Translations under genes and position numbers: made by a program
Assembly (NCBI RefSeq): GCF_001005215.1
Contig: NZ_LBNQ01000016.1
Location: forward strand, 1-64,000
Reading direction: 5' to 3'
Origin: Lampropedia cohaerens
GTDB lineage: Bacteria; Pseudomonadota; Gammaproteobacteria; Burkholderiales; Burkholderiaceae_C
DNA: 64,000 nucleotides
The notes under the pieces: generated by a model
The model's input: only the letters and a program-made list of their open reading frames with translations
Told to the model about the DNA's origin: nothing
Database searches by the model: none
Shown here: one piece after another, positions 19,776 through 30,502 of the stretch
Layout of the letters: each line of letters opens with the position of its first letter
How positions within the stretch are numbered: position 1 is the first letter of the stretch

Positions 19776-20306
19776 TCAGCTTTCGGTGACGCTAATTTCT
19801 CCGCTGATACGCGCGCCTTCTTCCACGACCAGCTTGCCATAGCGAATCTTTCCGGTGACCTTGCCGGTGGCGAAGATGGTGAGTTTCTCGCGCACCGTCA
19901 GATCGCCATCGAACGTGCCACGGATCTCCGCCACGTCAATATTGGCAGTGCCGTTGAACGAGCCACTCTCGGAGATCTGGATGACCTTGGAATCGAGCGT
20001 TGCCTCGACAACCCCCTCGATGAACAGCACGTCACAGTCGGTGATCTCCACACCCTTGAGCTTGATGTTGGGGCCCACCGTGAGCTTGCTCTGCGCAGGC
20101 TCCGCAGCGGCGGTCTTCTCGCTCACGGCAAAGCTCGGCGCCGCAGCTGCCGCCGATGCGCCGAAAAAGCCCGCAGGCCGTGCCGCAGCCGGCGCGGCAC
20201 CGGCAGTGACCGGACTCGGGGCAGCCACGGCGGGCGTAGCGGGTGCAGTGCTGGCCGTGTCGCTTTTGGGATCGTTGCGTTTGCCGAAGAAGCTGGATTG
20301 AGCCAT
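19776..20306 (-). CDS. Bactofilin (polymer-forming cytoskeletal protein)
   Basis: Bactofilins polymerise without nucleotide into right-handed beta-helical filaments used in morphogenesis and polar organisation. The 176 residues have a disordered Ala/Pro-rich N-terminal tail (about 1-75) and then the DUF583 beta-helix core (KLTVGPNIKLKGVEITDCDVLFIEG, about 75-170). The core shows repeated six-residue rungs (IDVAEIRGTFDGDLTVREKLTI, TGKIRYGKLVVEEGA). No M23 peptidase gene, a common bactofilin neighbour, is adjacent, so there is no clue to a cell-wall role. Confidence 0.93.
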   Translation of the reverse strand: MAQSSFFGKRNDPKSDTASTAPATPAVAAPSPVTAGAAPAAARPAGFFGASAAAAAPSFAVSEKTAAAEPAQSKLTVGPNIKLKGVEITDCDVLFIEGVVEATLDSKVIQISESGSFNGTANIDVAEIRGTFDGDLTVREKLTIFATGKVTGKIRYGKLVVEEGARISGEISVTES

Positions 20307-20501
20307 GAGTAGAAATCCTTTGGTTGATCTGACAGGGTTGCGGGTGACAATTTACGGGAAATCAGCGCAGCAAGTCGCGCATGAAGCCGGGCCGATCGTA
20401 AATGTTGCGTTTTTTTGCAGCCGTTGCACAGGCTAACTGCTCGCACCGGCACGTCACGCCATGCGCGAGAACGTGCTCACGATCTTTTCGTGCACAGGTT
20501 C

Positions 20502-21869
20502 TCAGCCGCGCATGAGCTGCTCTATGGCCTCGGCGGCCACTGGCACGTCGCGGGTCAGCACTTCGTGCCCGTCGGCAGTGATGACCACATCATCCTCGAT
20601 CCGGATGCCGATGTTGTGAAACCGCTCGGGTACCCCTTCTGCCGCCCGCACGTAGATCCCCGGCTCGATCGTCAGCACCATGCCGGCGCCAAGCACCCGT
20701 GCCGACGGCTGCGCGCCCTGCCCGTGCGCGGCGGGCTCGGTGTAGCTGCCGCAGTCGTGCACATCCAGCCCAAGCCAGTGGCTGGTGCGGTGCATGTAGT
20801 AGGGGAAGTAGGCGCGCTGGGCAATGGCGTCGTCCACGCTGCCGACCTTGTCGGCATCGAGCAGACCCACATCCAGCATGCCCTGGGTCAGCACGCGCAC
20901 AGCGGCATCGTGCGGGTCGCTGAACCGCGCCCCCGGCTGCGCTGCAGCGATGGCCGCTTCTTCGCTGGCCAGCACGATCTCGTAGAGCTCGCGCTGCACG
21001 CTGGAAAAGCGCCCGTTCGCCGGGAAAGTGCGGGTGATGTCGCTGGCGTAGCTGTCGAGCTCACACGCTGCATCAACCAGCACCAGTTCGCCCGGCCGCA
21101 CCGGCGCGCTGCCTGCCGCGTAATGCAGCACGCACGCGTTGGCACCGGCAGCAACGATGTTGCCGTACGCAGGCCCCTGCGCGCCGTGTTTGCGGAAGGT
21201 GTGTAGCAGCTCGGCCTCCAGGTGGTACTCGCGCACATCCTGTCCGGCTTCCAGCATGCGGGCGCTACAGCACATCGCCGCGATGTGGGCCTGCGCGCTG
21301 ATCCTGCCGGCCCGGCGCATGATGGCCAGCTCGTGGGCGTCCTTGTACAGCCGCATTTCATCGAGCAGGGCGCACACGTCGTGCTGGGACTGTGGCGCCG
21401 TCACCCCCTGGCGCGCTCTGGCGCGCACGCGATCGAGCCAACCTTCGACACGCGCAGCCATGCCCGCATGGGTCGCAAACGGATAGTAGACGGCCGCACG
21501 ATTGCCCAGCGCCTGAACGACGCGCTCGTCCAGCTCCTCGATGGATGCGGCTTCATCCACCCCCAATGCCGCCACGGCCTGCTGCGGCCCGAGGCGATAG
21601 CCATCCCAGATCTCGCGCTCGAGATCCTTGGGCTGGCACAGCAGCACGCTGCGACCGTCGGCGTGCAGCAGCAGGCAGGCATCAGGTTCGGTGAAGCCAG
21701 TCAGGTAGTAGAAATAGCTGTCATGCCGGTACGGATAGTCGCTGTCGCGGTTGCGCCGCTGCTGGGGCGCCGTGGGAATGATGGCCACCGCGTCGCGTAC
21801 CATGGATTGCGCAAGCCGCCGGCGGCGCTGCGCATAAAGCTGGATGTTGTCAAGCTGGAAGGCAGACAT
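20502..21869 (-). CDS. pepP: Xaa-Pro aminopeptidase PepP
   Basis: A metallo-aminopeptidase that removes an N-terminal residue preceding proline. The 455 residues have an N-terminal creatinase-like domain with the signature RNRDSDYPYRHDSYFYYLTG. The pita-bread catalytic domain contains the metal ligands in VLVDAACELDSYASDITRTF, HRTSHWLGLDVHD and LTIEPGIY...IGIRIEDD. ATG 21869 is preferred to a GTG two codons upstream. The downstream Nudix-type gene in the same orientation is 48 bp upstream of it, so the two may be co-transcribed. Confidence 0.96.
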   Translation of the reverse strand: MSAFQLDNIQLYAQRRRRLAQSMVRDAVAIIPTAPQQRRNRDSDYPYRHDSYFYYLTGFTEPDACLLLHADGRSVLLCQPKDLEREIWDGYRLGPQQAVAALGVDEAASIEELDERVVQALGNRAAVYYPFATHAGMAARVEGWLDRVRARARQGVTAPQSQHDVCALLDEMRLYKDAHELAIMRRAGRISAQAHIAAMCCSARMLEAGQDVREYHLEAELLHTFRKHGAQGPAYGNIVAAGANACVLHYAAGSAPVRPGELVLVDAACELDSYASDITRTFPANGRFSSVQRELYEIVLASEEAAIAAAQPGARFSDPHDAAVRVLTQGMLDVGLLDADKVGSVDDAIAQRAYFPYYMHRTSHWLGLDVHDCGSYTEPAAHGQGAQPSARVLGAGMVLTIEPGIYVRAAEGVPERFHNIGIRIEDDVVITADGHEVLTRDVPVAAEAIEQLMRG

Positions 21870-21917
21870 GGGCACTCGCTGGGATAGGAAGGATGAGGTG
21901 CAGCCCGAACACGCGCT

Positions 21918-22457
21918 TCAGACTGCCTGCAACTGGGTTGCCGCGTCGCCCGGGTTGCTGGGAGCAGGCGCCCATACCGATGGATCCACACGCAGCAACT
22001 CCAGCGGGTAGCGGCGCCCTTGCAGGTAATCCTCGATGCACTGCATGACGATGGGCGAGCGGTGCTGCGCCTGGCTGGCACGCACCTGTTCGACATCCAT
22101 CCACACGGCCCGCAGGATGCCGTCATCGAGCGGCTGCTCGGGATGATGGGGCCCCAGTTCCCCGCAGAACGTAAAGCGCAGATAGGTCACCGCCTCCGCC
22201 GCACCAGAGGGCACGAAGCGGTTCAGGTAGATGCCCACCAACGCCCGGGGCGTGAACTCGTAGGCGGACTCCTCGCGCGTCTCGCGCACGCATGCCTGCA
22301 CCAGACCCTCGCCGGGATCGAGATGGCCGGCAGGCGTGTTCAGGCGCACACCGTCGCGGGTGTCTTCCTCGACCAGAAGAAAGCGCCCGTCACGCTCGAT
22401 GACCGCGGCCACGGTCACATTGGGTTTCCATCGCTGTTGCATGGGGCTATTATCCAT
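21918..22457 (-). CDS. Nudix hydrolase, NudJ-like
   Basis: It hydrolyses nucleoside diphosphate-linked substrates. The Nudix box GHLDPGEGLVQACVRETREE is complete (GX5EX7REXXEE). The N-terminal KPNVTVAAVIERDGRFLLVEE and the AGHL context match the phosphatase NudJ (thiamine pyrophosphate/HMP-PP and dNTP hydrolase), and the YLRFTFCGEL strand follows. ATG 22457 is chosen; ATG 22442 (MQQRWKPN) is an equally possible start. It lies just upstream of pepP in the same direction and is divergent from the aminotransferase. Confidence 0.88.
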   Translation of the reverse strand: MDNSPMQQRWKPNVTVAAVIERDGRFLLVEEDTRDGVRLNTPAGHLDPGEGLVQACVRETREESAYEFTPRALVGIYLNRFVPSGAAEAVTYLRFTFCGELGPHHPEQPLDDGILRAVWMDVEQVRASQAQHRSPIVMQCIEDYLQGRRYPLELLRVDPSVWAPAPSNPGDAATQLQAV

Positions 22458-22559
22458 CTGGCAACCTGCCTCGCTGCCCGGGCTGCCAGTCAAGCACCGT
22501 GCTGTCCGGTGCGACTGCGGCGCGGGCGTCCTTCCTCAGCCGCCTGCAAGAACTACGCC

Positions 22560-23924
22560 ATGTCCTCCAACGACGCCAAAGACGCGCTCGCTGCCGCGCA
22601 CGCCAACACCCTCACGCCTGCCCAGTTGCAGGCGCACTGGATGCCCTTTACCGCCAACCGCGAGTTCAAACGGAATCCGCGGCTGATCGTCGCTGCTGAC
22701 GGCTGCTATTACACCAGCGCCGATGGCCGGCGCATTTTTGACGGGCTATCCGGCCTGTGGTGCTGCGGCCTGGGTCATGGGCGCCGGGAAATCGCCGACG
22801 CGATCGCACAACAGGCACGGCAGTTGGACTACGCGCCGGCCTTTCAGTTCGGTCACCCGCTATCGTTTCAGCTGGCCGAGAAAATCGTCTCGCTGATGCC
22901 GCAAGGACTCAGCCACGTGTTCTTCACCGGTTCCGGCTCGGAGTCAGCCGACACCGCACTGAAGATGGCGCGCGCCTACTGGCGCGCCAAGGGCCAGCCC
23001 GGCAAGACGCGCCTGATCGGGCGCGAGAAGGGCTACCACGGCGTGAACTTCGGCGGCATTTCGGTAGGCGGCATCGGCGGCAACCGCAAGGTGTTCGGGC
23101 AGACACTGGAGAGTGACCATCTGCCGCACACGCAGGGGGCTGGCGGCAGTTTCTGCAAGGGCATGCCGGCCGAGGGGGGCCGGGCGCTGGCCGACCGGCT
23201 GCTGGACCTGATCACGCTGCATGATGCCAGCAATATCGCCGCCGTAATCGTCGAGCCGTTCTCCGGCTCGGCCGGTGTGATTCCGCCGCCGCAAGGCTAT
23301 CTGCAGCGGCTGCGCGAGCTCTGCGACCAGCACGACATCCTGCTGATCTTCGACGAGGTCATCACCGGGTTTGGCCGCGCCGGCGCCATGACGGCGTCGC
23401 AGGCCTTCGGCGTCACCCCCGATCTGCTGACACTGGCCAAGCAGGTTACCAACGGTGCCCAGCCACTGGGTGCCGTGGTTGCCAAGGCCAGCATCTATGA
23501 AGCTTTCATGGAGGCGGGCGGGCCGGAGTACCTGGTCGAATTCCCGCACGGCTACACCTACTCGGCCCATCCGGTGGCCTGCGCAGCCGGTCTGGCCGCA
23601 CTTGAGTTGCTACAGCAGGAACAGGCCGTTTCCCGCGGCGCCGCACTCGCGGCGCACCTTGAGGAAGCGGTATTCCAGCTGCAGGGCGCGCCGCACGTGG
23701 CGGACATCCGCACCATTGGCCTGGCAGCCGGCATTACGCTGCAGCCGCTGCCCGGCGAGCCGGCCCGCCGCCCTTACGAGGTCGCCATGCATTGTTGGGA
23801 ACAAGGCTTTTATATCCGCTACGGCGGCGACACGCTGCAGATTGCGCCGCCCTTCATCGCCGAGCCTGGTGAGATCGACCGCATGGTCGAGGCCATCGAT
23901 CGGGCGCTGCGCGCGATTCGCTAG
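22560..23924 (+). CDS. Class III omega-amino acid--pyruvate aminotransferase
   Basis: A PLP enzyme that moves amino groups from beta-alanine or other omega-amines to pyruvate. The 454-residue protein shows HWMPFTANREFKRNPRLI at the N-terminus, as in beta-alanine--pyruvate transaminases. It has GSGSESADTALKMARAYW, the cofactor Asp in LIFDEVITGFGR and the Schiff-base Lys294 in LAKQVTNGAQPLGAV. The start at 22560 matches the family N-terminus. It is divergent from the Nudix gene by 102 bp. The physiological amine substrate is not revealed by its neighbours. Confidence 0.93.
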   Translation: MSSNDAKDALAAAHANTLTPAQLQAHWMPFTANREFKRNPRLIVAADGCYYTSADGRRIFDGLSGLWCCGLGHGRREIADAIAQQARQLDYAPAFQFGHPLSFQLAEKIVSLMPQGLSHVFFTGSGSESADTALKMARAYWRAKGQPGKTRLIGREKGYHGVNFGGISVGGIGGNRKVFGQTLESDHLPHTQGAGGSFCKGMPAEGGRALADRLLDLITLHDASNIAAVIVEPFSGSAGVIPPPQGYLQRLRELCDQHDILLIFDEVITGFGRAGAMTASQAFGVTPDLLTLAKQVTNGAQPLGAVVAKASIYEAFMEAGGPEYLVEFPHGYTYSAHPVACAAGLAALELLQQEQAVSRGAALAAHLEEAVFQLQGAPHVADIRTIGLAAGITLQPLPGEPARRPYEVAMHCWEQGFYIRYGGDTLQIAPPFIAEPGEIDRMVEAIDRALRAIR

Positions 23925-24052
23925 CGTAGGCTTGCCATGAATTGGCACGGGCAGGCATCGCACCGGTGTGCGTATCTGGCCGATAATCGGTCGGATGCGC
24001 AATCCAGCGCTGCCTTGCATTCATTGACCAGGTACTGACCCTCCGGATCGCC

Positions 24053-24457
24053 ATGCGCCCTTCCCCGGCACCGGCCTTGTCCGCCGACGATATCCGCTCG
24101 AAACTGCTCTACGTCAGGCAGTGGCCCGACTTTTCGGCTGAACGCGACCTCTCGCGCATTGGCGATCTGGCCCGCATCTGCGCCCTGCTCTCCAGAAAAC
24201 CCACTGTGGGCTTTCTGGTGCATCGTGCACTGGACATGCCTAGCCATGAGGTGGAGCCGCTTGTGCTGCACCTGATCGACGCGGGCGCCGTCGCCGTCTT
24301 CCAGACCGGCACCGAGCCACTGACAGCCTCCGGCGCTACGCCCTCCGCCACGGACGGTCCGGACATTGCGGCGTCGCCTGGGGCCGAAGACGACCAGCGC
24401 CACGGCGCCGCACGGACATTCCTCAAACGCCTGTGGGGCAAGCTGCTGCCTCGCTGA
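24053..24457 (+). CDS. Small winged-helix-like protein, first gene of the GTPase/Roadblock cluster
   Basis: I do not recognise this 134-residue protein by name. Residues 25-82 look like a compact helix-turn-helix or winged-helix fold (DLSRIGDLARICALLSRK, then LVHRALDMPSHEVEPLVLHL, then an IDAGAVAVF wing strand). The tail is low in complexity with a basic amphipathic end (FLKRLWGKLLPR). The pattern recalls the DUF742 protein (CvnC) that sits beside the GTPase in actinobacterial conservons, but this is a structural impression, not a sequence match. The GTPase gene starts 31 bp downstream in the same direction, so both are probably in one transcript. Confidence 0.7.
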   Translation: MRPSPAPALSADDIRSKLLYVRQWPDFSAERDLSRIGDLARICALLSRKPTVGFLVHRALDMPSHEVEPLVLHLIDAGAVAVFQTGTEPLTASGATPSATDGPDIAASPGAEDDQRHGAARTFLKRLWGKLLPR

Positions 24458-24488
24458 TCTACCGTACACGCACGGACAAGGGACCTTC

Positions 24489-25106
24489 ATGGAATGGAAC
24501 ATCGCTGTCCTAGGCTCTGTCGGCTCGGGCAAGACCACCGCCATTCGCGCCATCAGTGACATCGACGTGGTCGACACCGACGTCGCTGCCACGGATGCAG
24601 CAACACTGCAGCGCAAAGCCACCACCACGGTGGCCATGGACATGGGCGTCATGGAACTGGGCAACGGCGACAAGCTGCGGCTGCACGGCGCGCCCGGGCA
24701 GGACCGCTTCGACTTCATGTGGGAAATCCTGCTGGAGCAAGCCCGCGGCGCGGTCGTGTGTGTCGATCACAGCCACGCCGAGCGTCTGCAGAGCCTGGCC
24801 GCCTATCTGGATGCGATCGCCGCGGCGAAGGCGGGCCAGGACTTTCCCATCGTGATCGCCGTCACCCATGCCGAGCAAGATACCCGGCGCAGCCTGCAGC
24901 CCTACTACGATTTTCTGCGCCAGCGTCGCGCCTGCCCCTGCAGCGCCTGCACACCCGCAGTGATGTGGTGCGATGCACGCAGTGCACGCGACGTCACCGC
25001 TGTGATGGTCGTCATGACGGCCCTGCTGGAGTCCTTTCAGACCCTGCCCGAATCCGCCTTGCACGCCCGCTTTGCTCAGTGGCAAAAGCGTGTGCATACC
25101 CCATGA
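24489..25106 (+). CDS. CvnD/MglA-type small GTPase
   Basis: The 205-residue protein has P-loop G1 GSVGSGKTT (residues 9-17), the TTTVAMDMG switch block (45-53) and G3 GAPGQDRFDFMW (67-78). The last two are hallmarks of the conservon CvnD family, which pairs with Roadblock proteins. The G4 motif is degenerate (VTHAEQD, 125-131, instead of NKxD), and CDAR at 161-164 is G5-like. An extra cysteine cluster (C149, C151, C154) lies just before it. ATG 24489 follows GGACCTTC. Its stop overlaps the start of the next gene (ATGA), implying coupled translation with the ABC-phosphatase. A GTP/GDP switch role with the two downstream Roadblock proteins is inferred. Confidence 0.88.
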   Translation: MEWNIAVLGSVGSGKTTAIRAISDIDVVDTDVAATDAATLQRKATTTVAMDMGVMELGNGDKLRLHGAPGQDRFDFMWEILLEQARGAVVCVDHSHAERLQSLAAYLDAIAAAKAGQDFPIVIAVTHAEQDTRRSLQPYYDFLRQRRACPCSACTPAVMWCDARSARDVTAVMVVMTALLESFQTLPESALHARFAQWQKRVHTP

Positions 25107-26422
25107 ACGCGCCACTGCTTTCCGTGCGGGGCCTGTCGGTCTGGCGCGCCGACCGGCAGGTGCTGCGCGCCATTGATCTGGAGCTGCCGTCTCGCGGCTG
25201 CGGCGCCATCCTGGGGCCCTGTGGCACGGGCAAGTCCACCCTGCTTCAATGTCTGCAGGCGCTCGGCCAGCAGCCAGCGCTGGCATGGCAGGCCCCGACG
25301 CTGCGCGCCGAGTGCGCGCGGGCACAGTGCGCAAGCCCCTTGCGCATCGGTATGCAGCAACAGAAAACCCTGCGCCCGCCTGGCGTCACGGCACTGCAGT
25401 TCTTCTGCGCCGAAGGCGGTGACGCTGCAACCACCATGCAGGCACTGCGCCAGCTGTTCGGCCAGCTCAAGCTGACGGAGATGCTGCCGCGCCTGTTTGC
25501 GCCCTGCACGCAGCTGACCGATGGCGAGTGGGCGTTGTTCACGGTGCTGCGCACAGCCCTCTACGGCAAGGATTTGTTACTGCTGGACGAGCCCACGGCC
25601 GGCCTGGATGCGACGAGTGCCGCGCCGGTCATTGCCGTCATCGATCGCCTGCGTCAGACGCGCTCCGTCGTGCTGATCACCCACAACCTGGAGCACGCCA
25701 GGCGCCTGGCCGACCAGGTCTGGCTACTCACAGATGGTCAGGTGCGCGAGGTCGCCAGCGCCAGTGCATTCTTTGCCGCGCCGCAAAGCGAGGCGGGGCG
25801 CCACTACCTGCTGCATGGATCGGTCCCCGAGCAGGGCACGCATGCTGCCGAATCGGCGCAGACGCAGCAGCGGGTGCAGGCTGCGCTGCGTGCGCTGGAA
25901 GCCAACCGCAGTCCGGGGCTCGGCAAGCTGCACGCGCTGACACCCGCGCGCTTTCGCTGGGTCGTGCCGGACCGCCTGGCCGGCGTGTCCATACCCGGTC
26001 TGCTGGGCAACGCGACGCAGGACCTGCAGGGATTGCGCGGCGCCGGCATCGATACGCTGCTGAATCTGACGGAAACCCCGTTCGATGACGCACTGGCCGC
26101 CGCGCATGGCATGCGCACGCTGCACGTGCCCATCGTCGACATGCAGCCACCGCTGCTGGAGCAGGCCGTCGACCTGTGTGATGTGCTCGATCGGCAACTT
26201 GCGCAGGGCAGGTGCGTCGCTGTGCATTGCAAGGCCGGCCAGGGCCGTACCGGCACCGTGCTGGCGGCCTATCTGATGTGGCGCGCCAGAGGCGCATGGT
26301 CGGCAGCGCAGGCATTGCAGGCCGCCCGACGCATCGATCCGGGGTGGATCCAGTCCACACAGCAAGTGGCATTTCTGACGCAGTTCGAGCAATTCATTGC
26401 CACCCAGGTGACTTTTGCGTAA
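25103..26422 (+). CDS. ABC ATPase fused to a dual-specificity (Cys-based) phosphatase
   Basis: A 439-residue two-domain protein. Residues 1-225 form an ABC ATPase: Walker A GPCGTGKST (38-46), a weak signature LTDGE (138-142) in place of LSGGQ, Walker B LLLLDEPTAGLD (158-169) and switch His194 (LITHN). Residues 280-435 form a dual-specificity phosphatase with general-acid Asp346 (PIVDMQPP) and the active-site loop HCKAGQGRTG (375-384: Cys376, Arg382), complete for CX5R catalysis. There is no membrane permease in the fusion or beside it, so this is not an ordinary transporter. It overlaps the GTPase gene by four bases. I infer that ATP binding gates or targets dephosphorylation of a partner; the substrate is unknown. 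Confidence 0.9.
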   Translation: MNAPLLSVRGLSVWRADRQVLRAIDLELPSRGCGAILGPCGTGKSTLLQCLQALGQQPALAWQAPTLRAECARAQCASPLRIGMQQQKTLRPPGVTALQFFCAEGGDAATTMQALRQLFGQLKLTEMLPRLFAPCTQLTDGEWALFTVLRTALYGKDLLLLDEPTAGLDATSAAPVIAVIDRLRQTRSVVLITHNLEHARRLADQVWLLTDGQVREVASASAFFAAPQSEAGRHYLLHGSVPEQGTHAAESAQTQQRVQAALRALEANRSPGLGKLHALTPARFRWVVPDRLAGVSIPGLLGNATQDLQGLRGAGIDTLLNLTETPFDDALAAAHGMRTLHVPIVDMQPPLLEQAVDLCDVLDRQLAQGRCVAVHCKAGQGRTGTVLAAYLMWRARGAWSAAQALQAARRIDPGWIQSTQQVAFLTQFEQFIATQVTFA

Positions 26423-26473
26423 ACACCAAGACACAAAAATCGAACTTCTCTACAATTGGCACCGTTGAATCAG

Positions 26474-26487
26474 GTTACTTTTGTAAC
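26474..26487. promoter_or_regulatory. GTTAC-N4-GTAAC palindrome ahead of the Roadblock genes
   Basis: A 14-bp inverted repeat in the 97-bp AT-rich gap between the ABC-phosphatase and the first Roadblock gene. It may be an operator, or part of a separate promoter (TTGAAT at 26465-26470 upstream). No regulator can be assigned. Confidence 0.35.
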
Positions 26488-26519
26488 ATTTTCCCAACCC
26501 GATCCCGCAAGGTACCACG

Positions 26520-26921
26520 ATGTCACTGGACTCCGCCCTCGAAAAAGCCGTCGCCACCATCCCCGATTGCGTAGCCGCTGGCTATGTGGATCTCGATTCC
26601 GGCATGCTGCTGGCTATCAAGACTGTCGATTCCCACGCCCAGGAAGTCATCGATCTGCTGGCTGCCGCGACTGCCGACCTCTTTCAGGGCGCTAACGTTC
26701 AGGCCATCGAGAAGATCTTCCGCCGTGTGCGAGGGGTGCAGGAGGACGGCCGCCACTACTTCCAGGAGATCATCGTCAACAGCGAAAACCTGCTGCATAT
26801 TTTTTTACGCGGCAAGAACCAGCAACAGGTGGCGACATTCGTGTGTCGCAAGGGCGCCAACCTCGGTATGGTGCTGACCAAGTCGCGCATGGCCATGCCG
26901 CTGATCGAAAGTTCGCTCTGA
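26520..26921 (+). CDS. Roadblock/LC7-like protein 1
   Basis: The 133-residue protein has the alpha/beta layout of Roadblock domains: a first helix (SLDSALEKAVATI), a strand pair reading out a surface (CVAAGYVDLDSGMLLAIKTV), a long central helix (EVIDLLAAATADLFQGA), further strands (HYFQEIIVNSENLLHIFLR, QQVATFVCRKGANLGMVL) and a short C-terminal helix. It is a divergent member and may form a heterodimer with the next gene product. Roadblock proteins act as regulators or GAP-like partners of small Ras-like GTPases such as MglA and CvnD. A 92-bp gap separates it from Roadblock 2. Confidence 0.72.
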   Translation: MSLDSALEKAVATIPDCVAAGYVDLDSGMLLAIKTVDSHAQEVIDLLAAATADLFQGANVQAIEKIFRRVRGVQEDGRHYFQEIIVNSENLLHIFLRGKNQQQVATFVCRKGANLGMVLTKSRMAMPLIESSL

Positions 26922-27013
26922 CCCACTGCACCGACATCGGCAGCAGGTACTGCCTCAGCACGCAAAGCCCGGCGGCACAGGGCCATCGTCTATCCGGTTT
27001 CTGAGCTATTGGT

Positions 27014-27403
27014 ATGTTGAGCCCCGAAGAACAATCCCAGGCCCGCAGTGTGTTGCGCGCATTCCGTGCCAGTTCGGACGCCATTGAACTGACGGCCTGG
27101 GTCTCGTTTGACGGATTTGTGCTGGCATCGGCCACGCAGAACCACGTCAATGCCGATCGCATCGGCGCCATGTGCGCCTCCTTGCTGGCACTGTCTCGCC
27201 GCGCTGCAAAGGAAGTCGAGATGGGCGTGCTCAAGCAGGTGATCCTCGGTGGCGATCAGGGCATCATGCTGCTGGTCGAGGCCGGCCCGGGGCGCGCGCT
27301 GATGCTCTCGGCGGAAAGCGGCGCCAACCTTGGCCGCATCCTGCTGGATGCACGCAAGGCCGCCAAGGCGCTGGAAGCTATCGGCACTTCTGGCAGCGCC
27401 TGA
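27014..27403 (+). CDS. Roadblock/LC7 domain protein 2
   Basis: A 129-residue typical bacterial Roadblock protein. The strand-helix core is VSFDGFVLASATQNHVNADRIGAMCASLLALSRRAAKE, followed by KQVILGGDQGIMLLVEAG and ALMLSAESGANLGRILLDARKAA. It is close to the pattern of CvnB/MglB-like partners of small GTPases. It is the last gene of the co-directional cluster and converges on hemB with only 35 bp between. That gap holds a GC hairpin (27405-27421) without a T-run. Function as a GTPase regulator is inferred from family and neighbourhood. Confidence 0.88.
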   Translation: MLSPEEQSQARSVLRAFRASSDAIELTAWVSFDGFVLASATQNHVNADRIGAMCASLLALSRRAAKEVEMGVLKQVILGGDQGIMLLVEAGPGRALMLSAESGANLGRILLDARKAAKALEAIGTSGSA

Positions 27404-27438
27404 AGGGGCCGGCCTGGCCCCGCGCGTTCACGCAGGGC

Positions 27439-30359
<2,921 letters not shown>

Positions 30360-30502
30360 GGGAGCGAATTGTAGGTCGAGGCCACGCGCGCGCTGCCGCA
30401 GGGCCAAGACAAAAAGGCACTGACCACAGGTTTGCCACGATTGACCCGCTCACGCACTGCGCCTACGCTGCGCGAGCAGACCTCAAGCCGCTGCGCCAAC
30501 CC

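Noticed and set aside
27405..27421. GC hairpin GGGGCC/GGCCCC between Roadblock 2 and hemB
   Set aside because: A stable stem but no T-run on either side, so it is not called as an intrinsic terminator.
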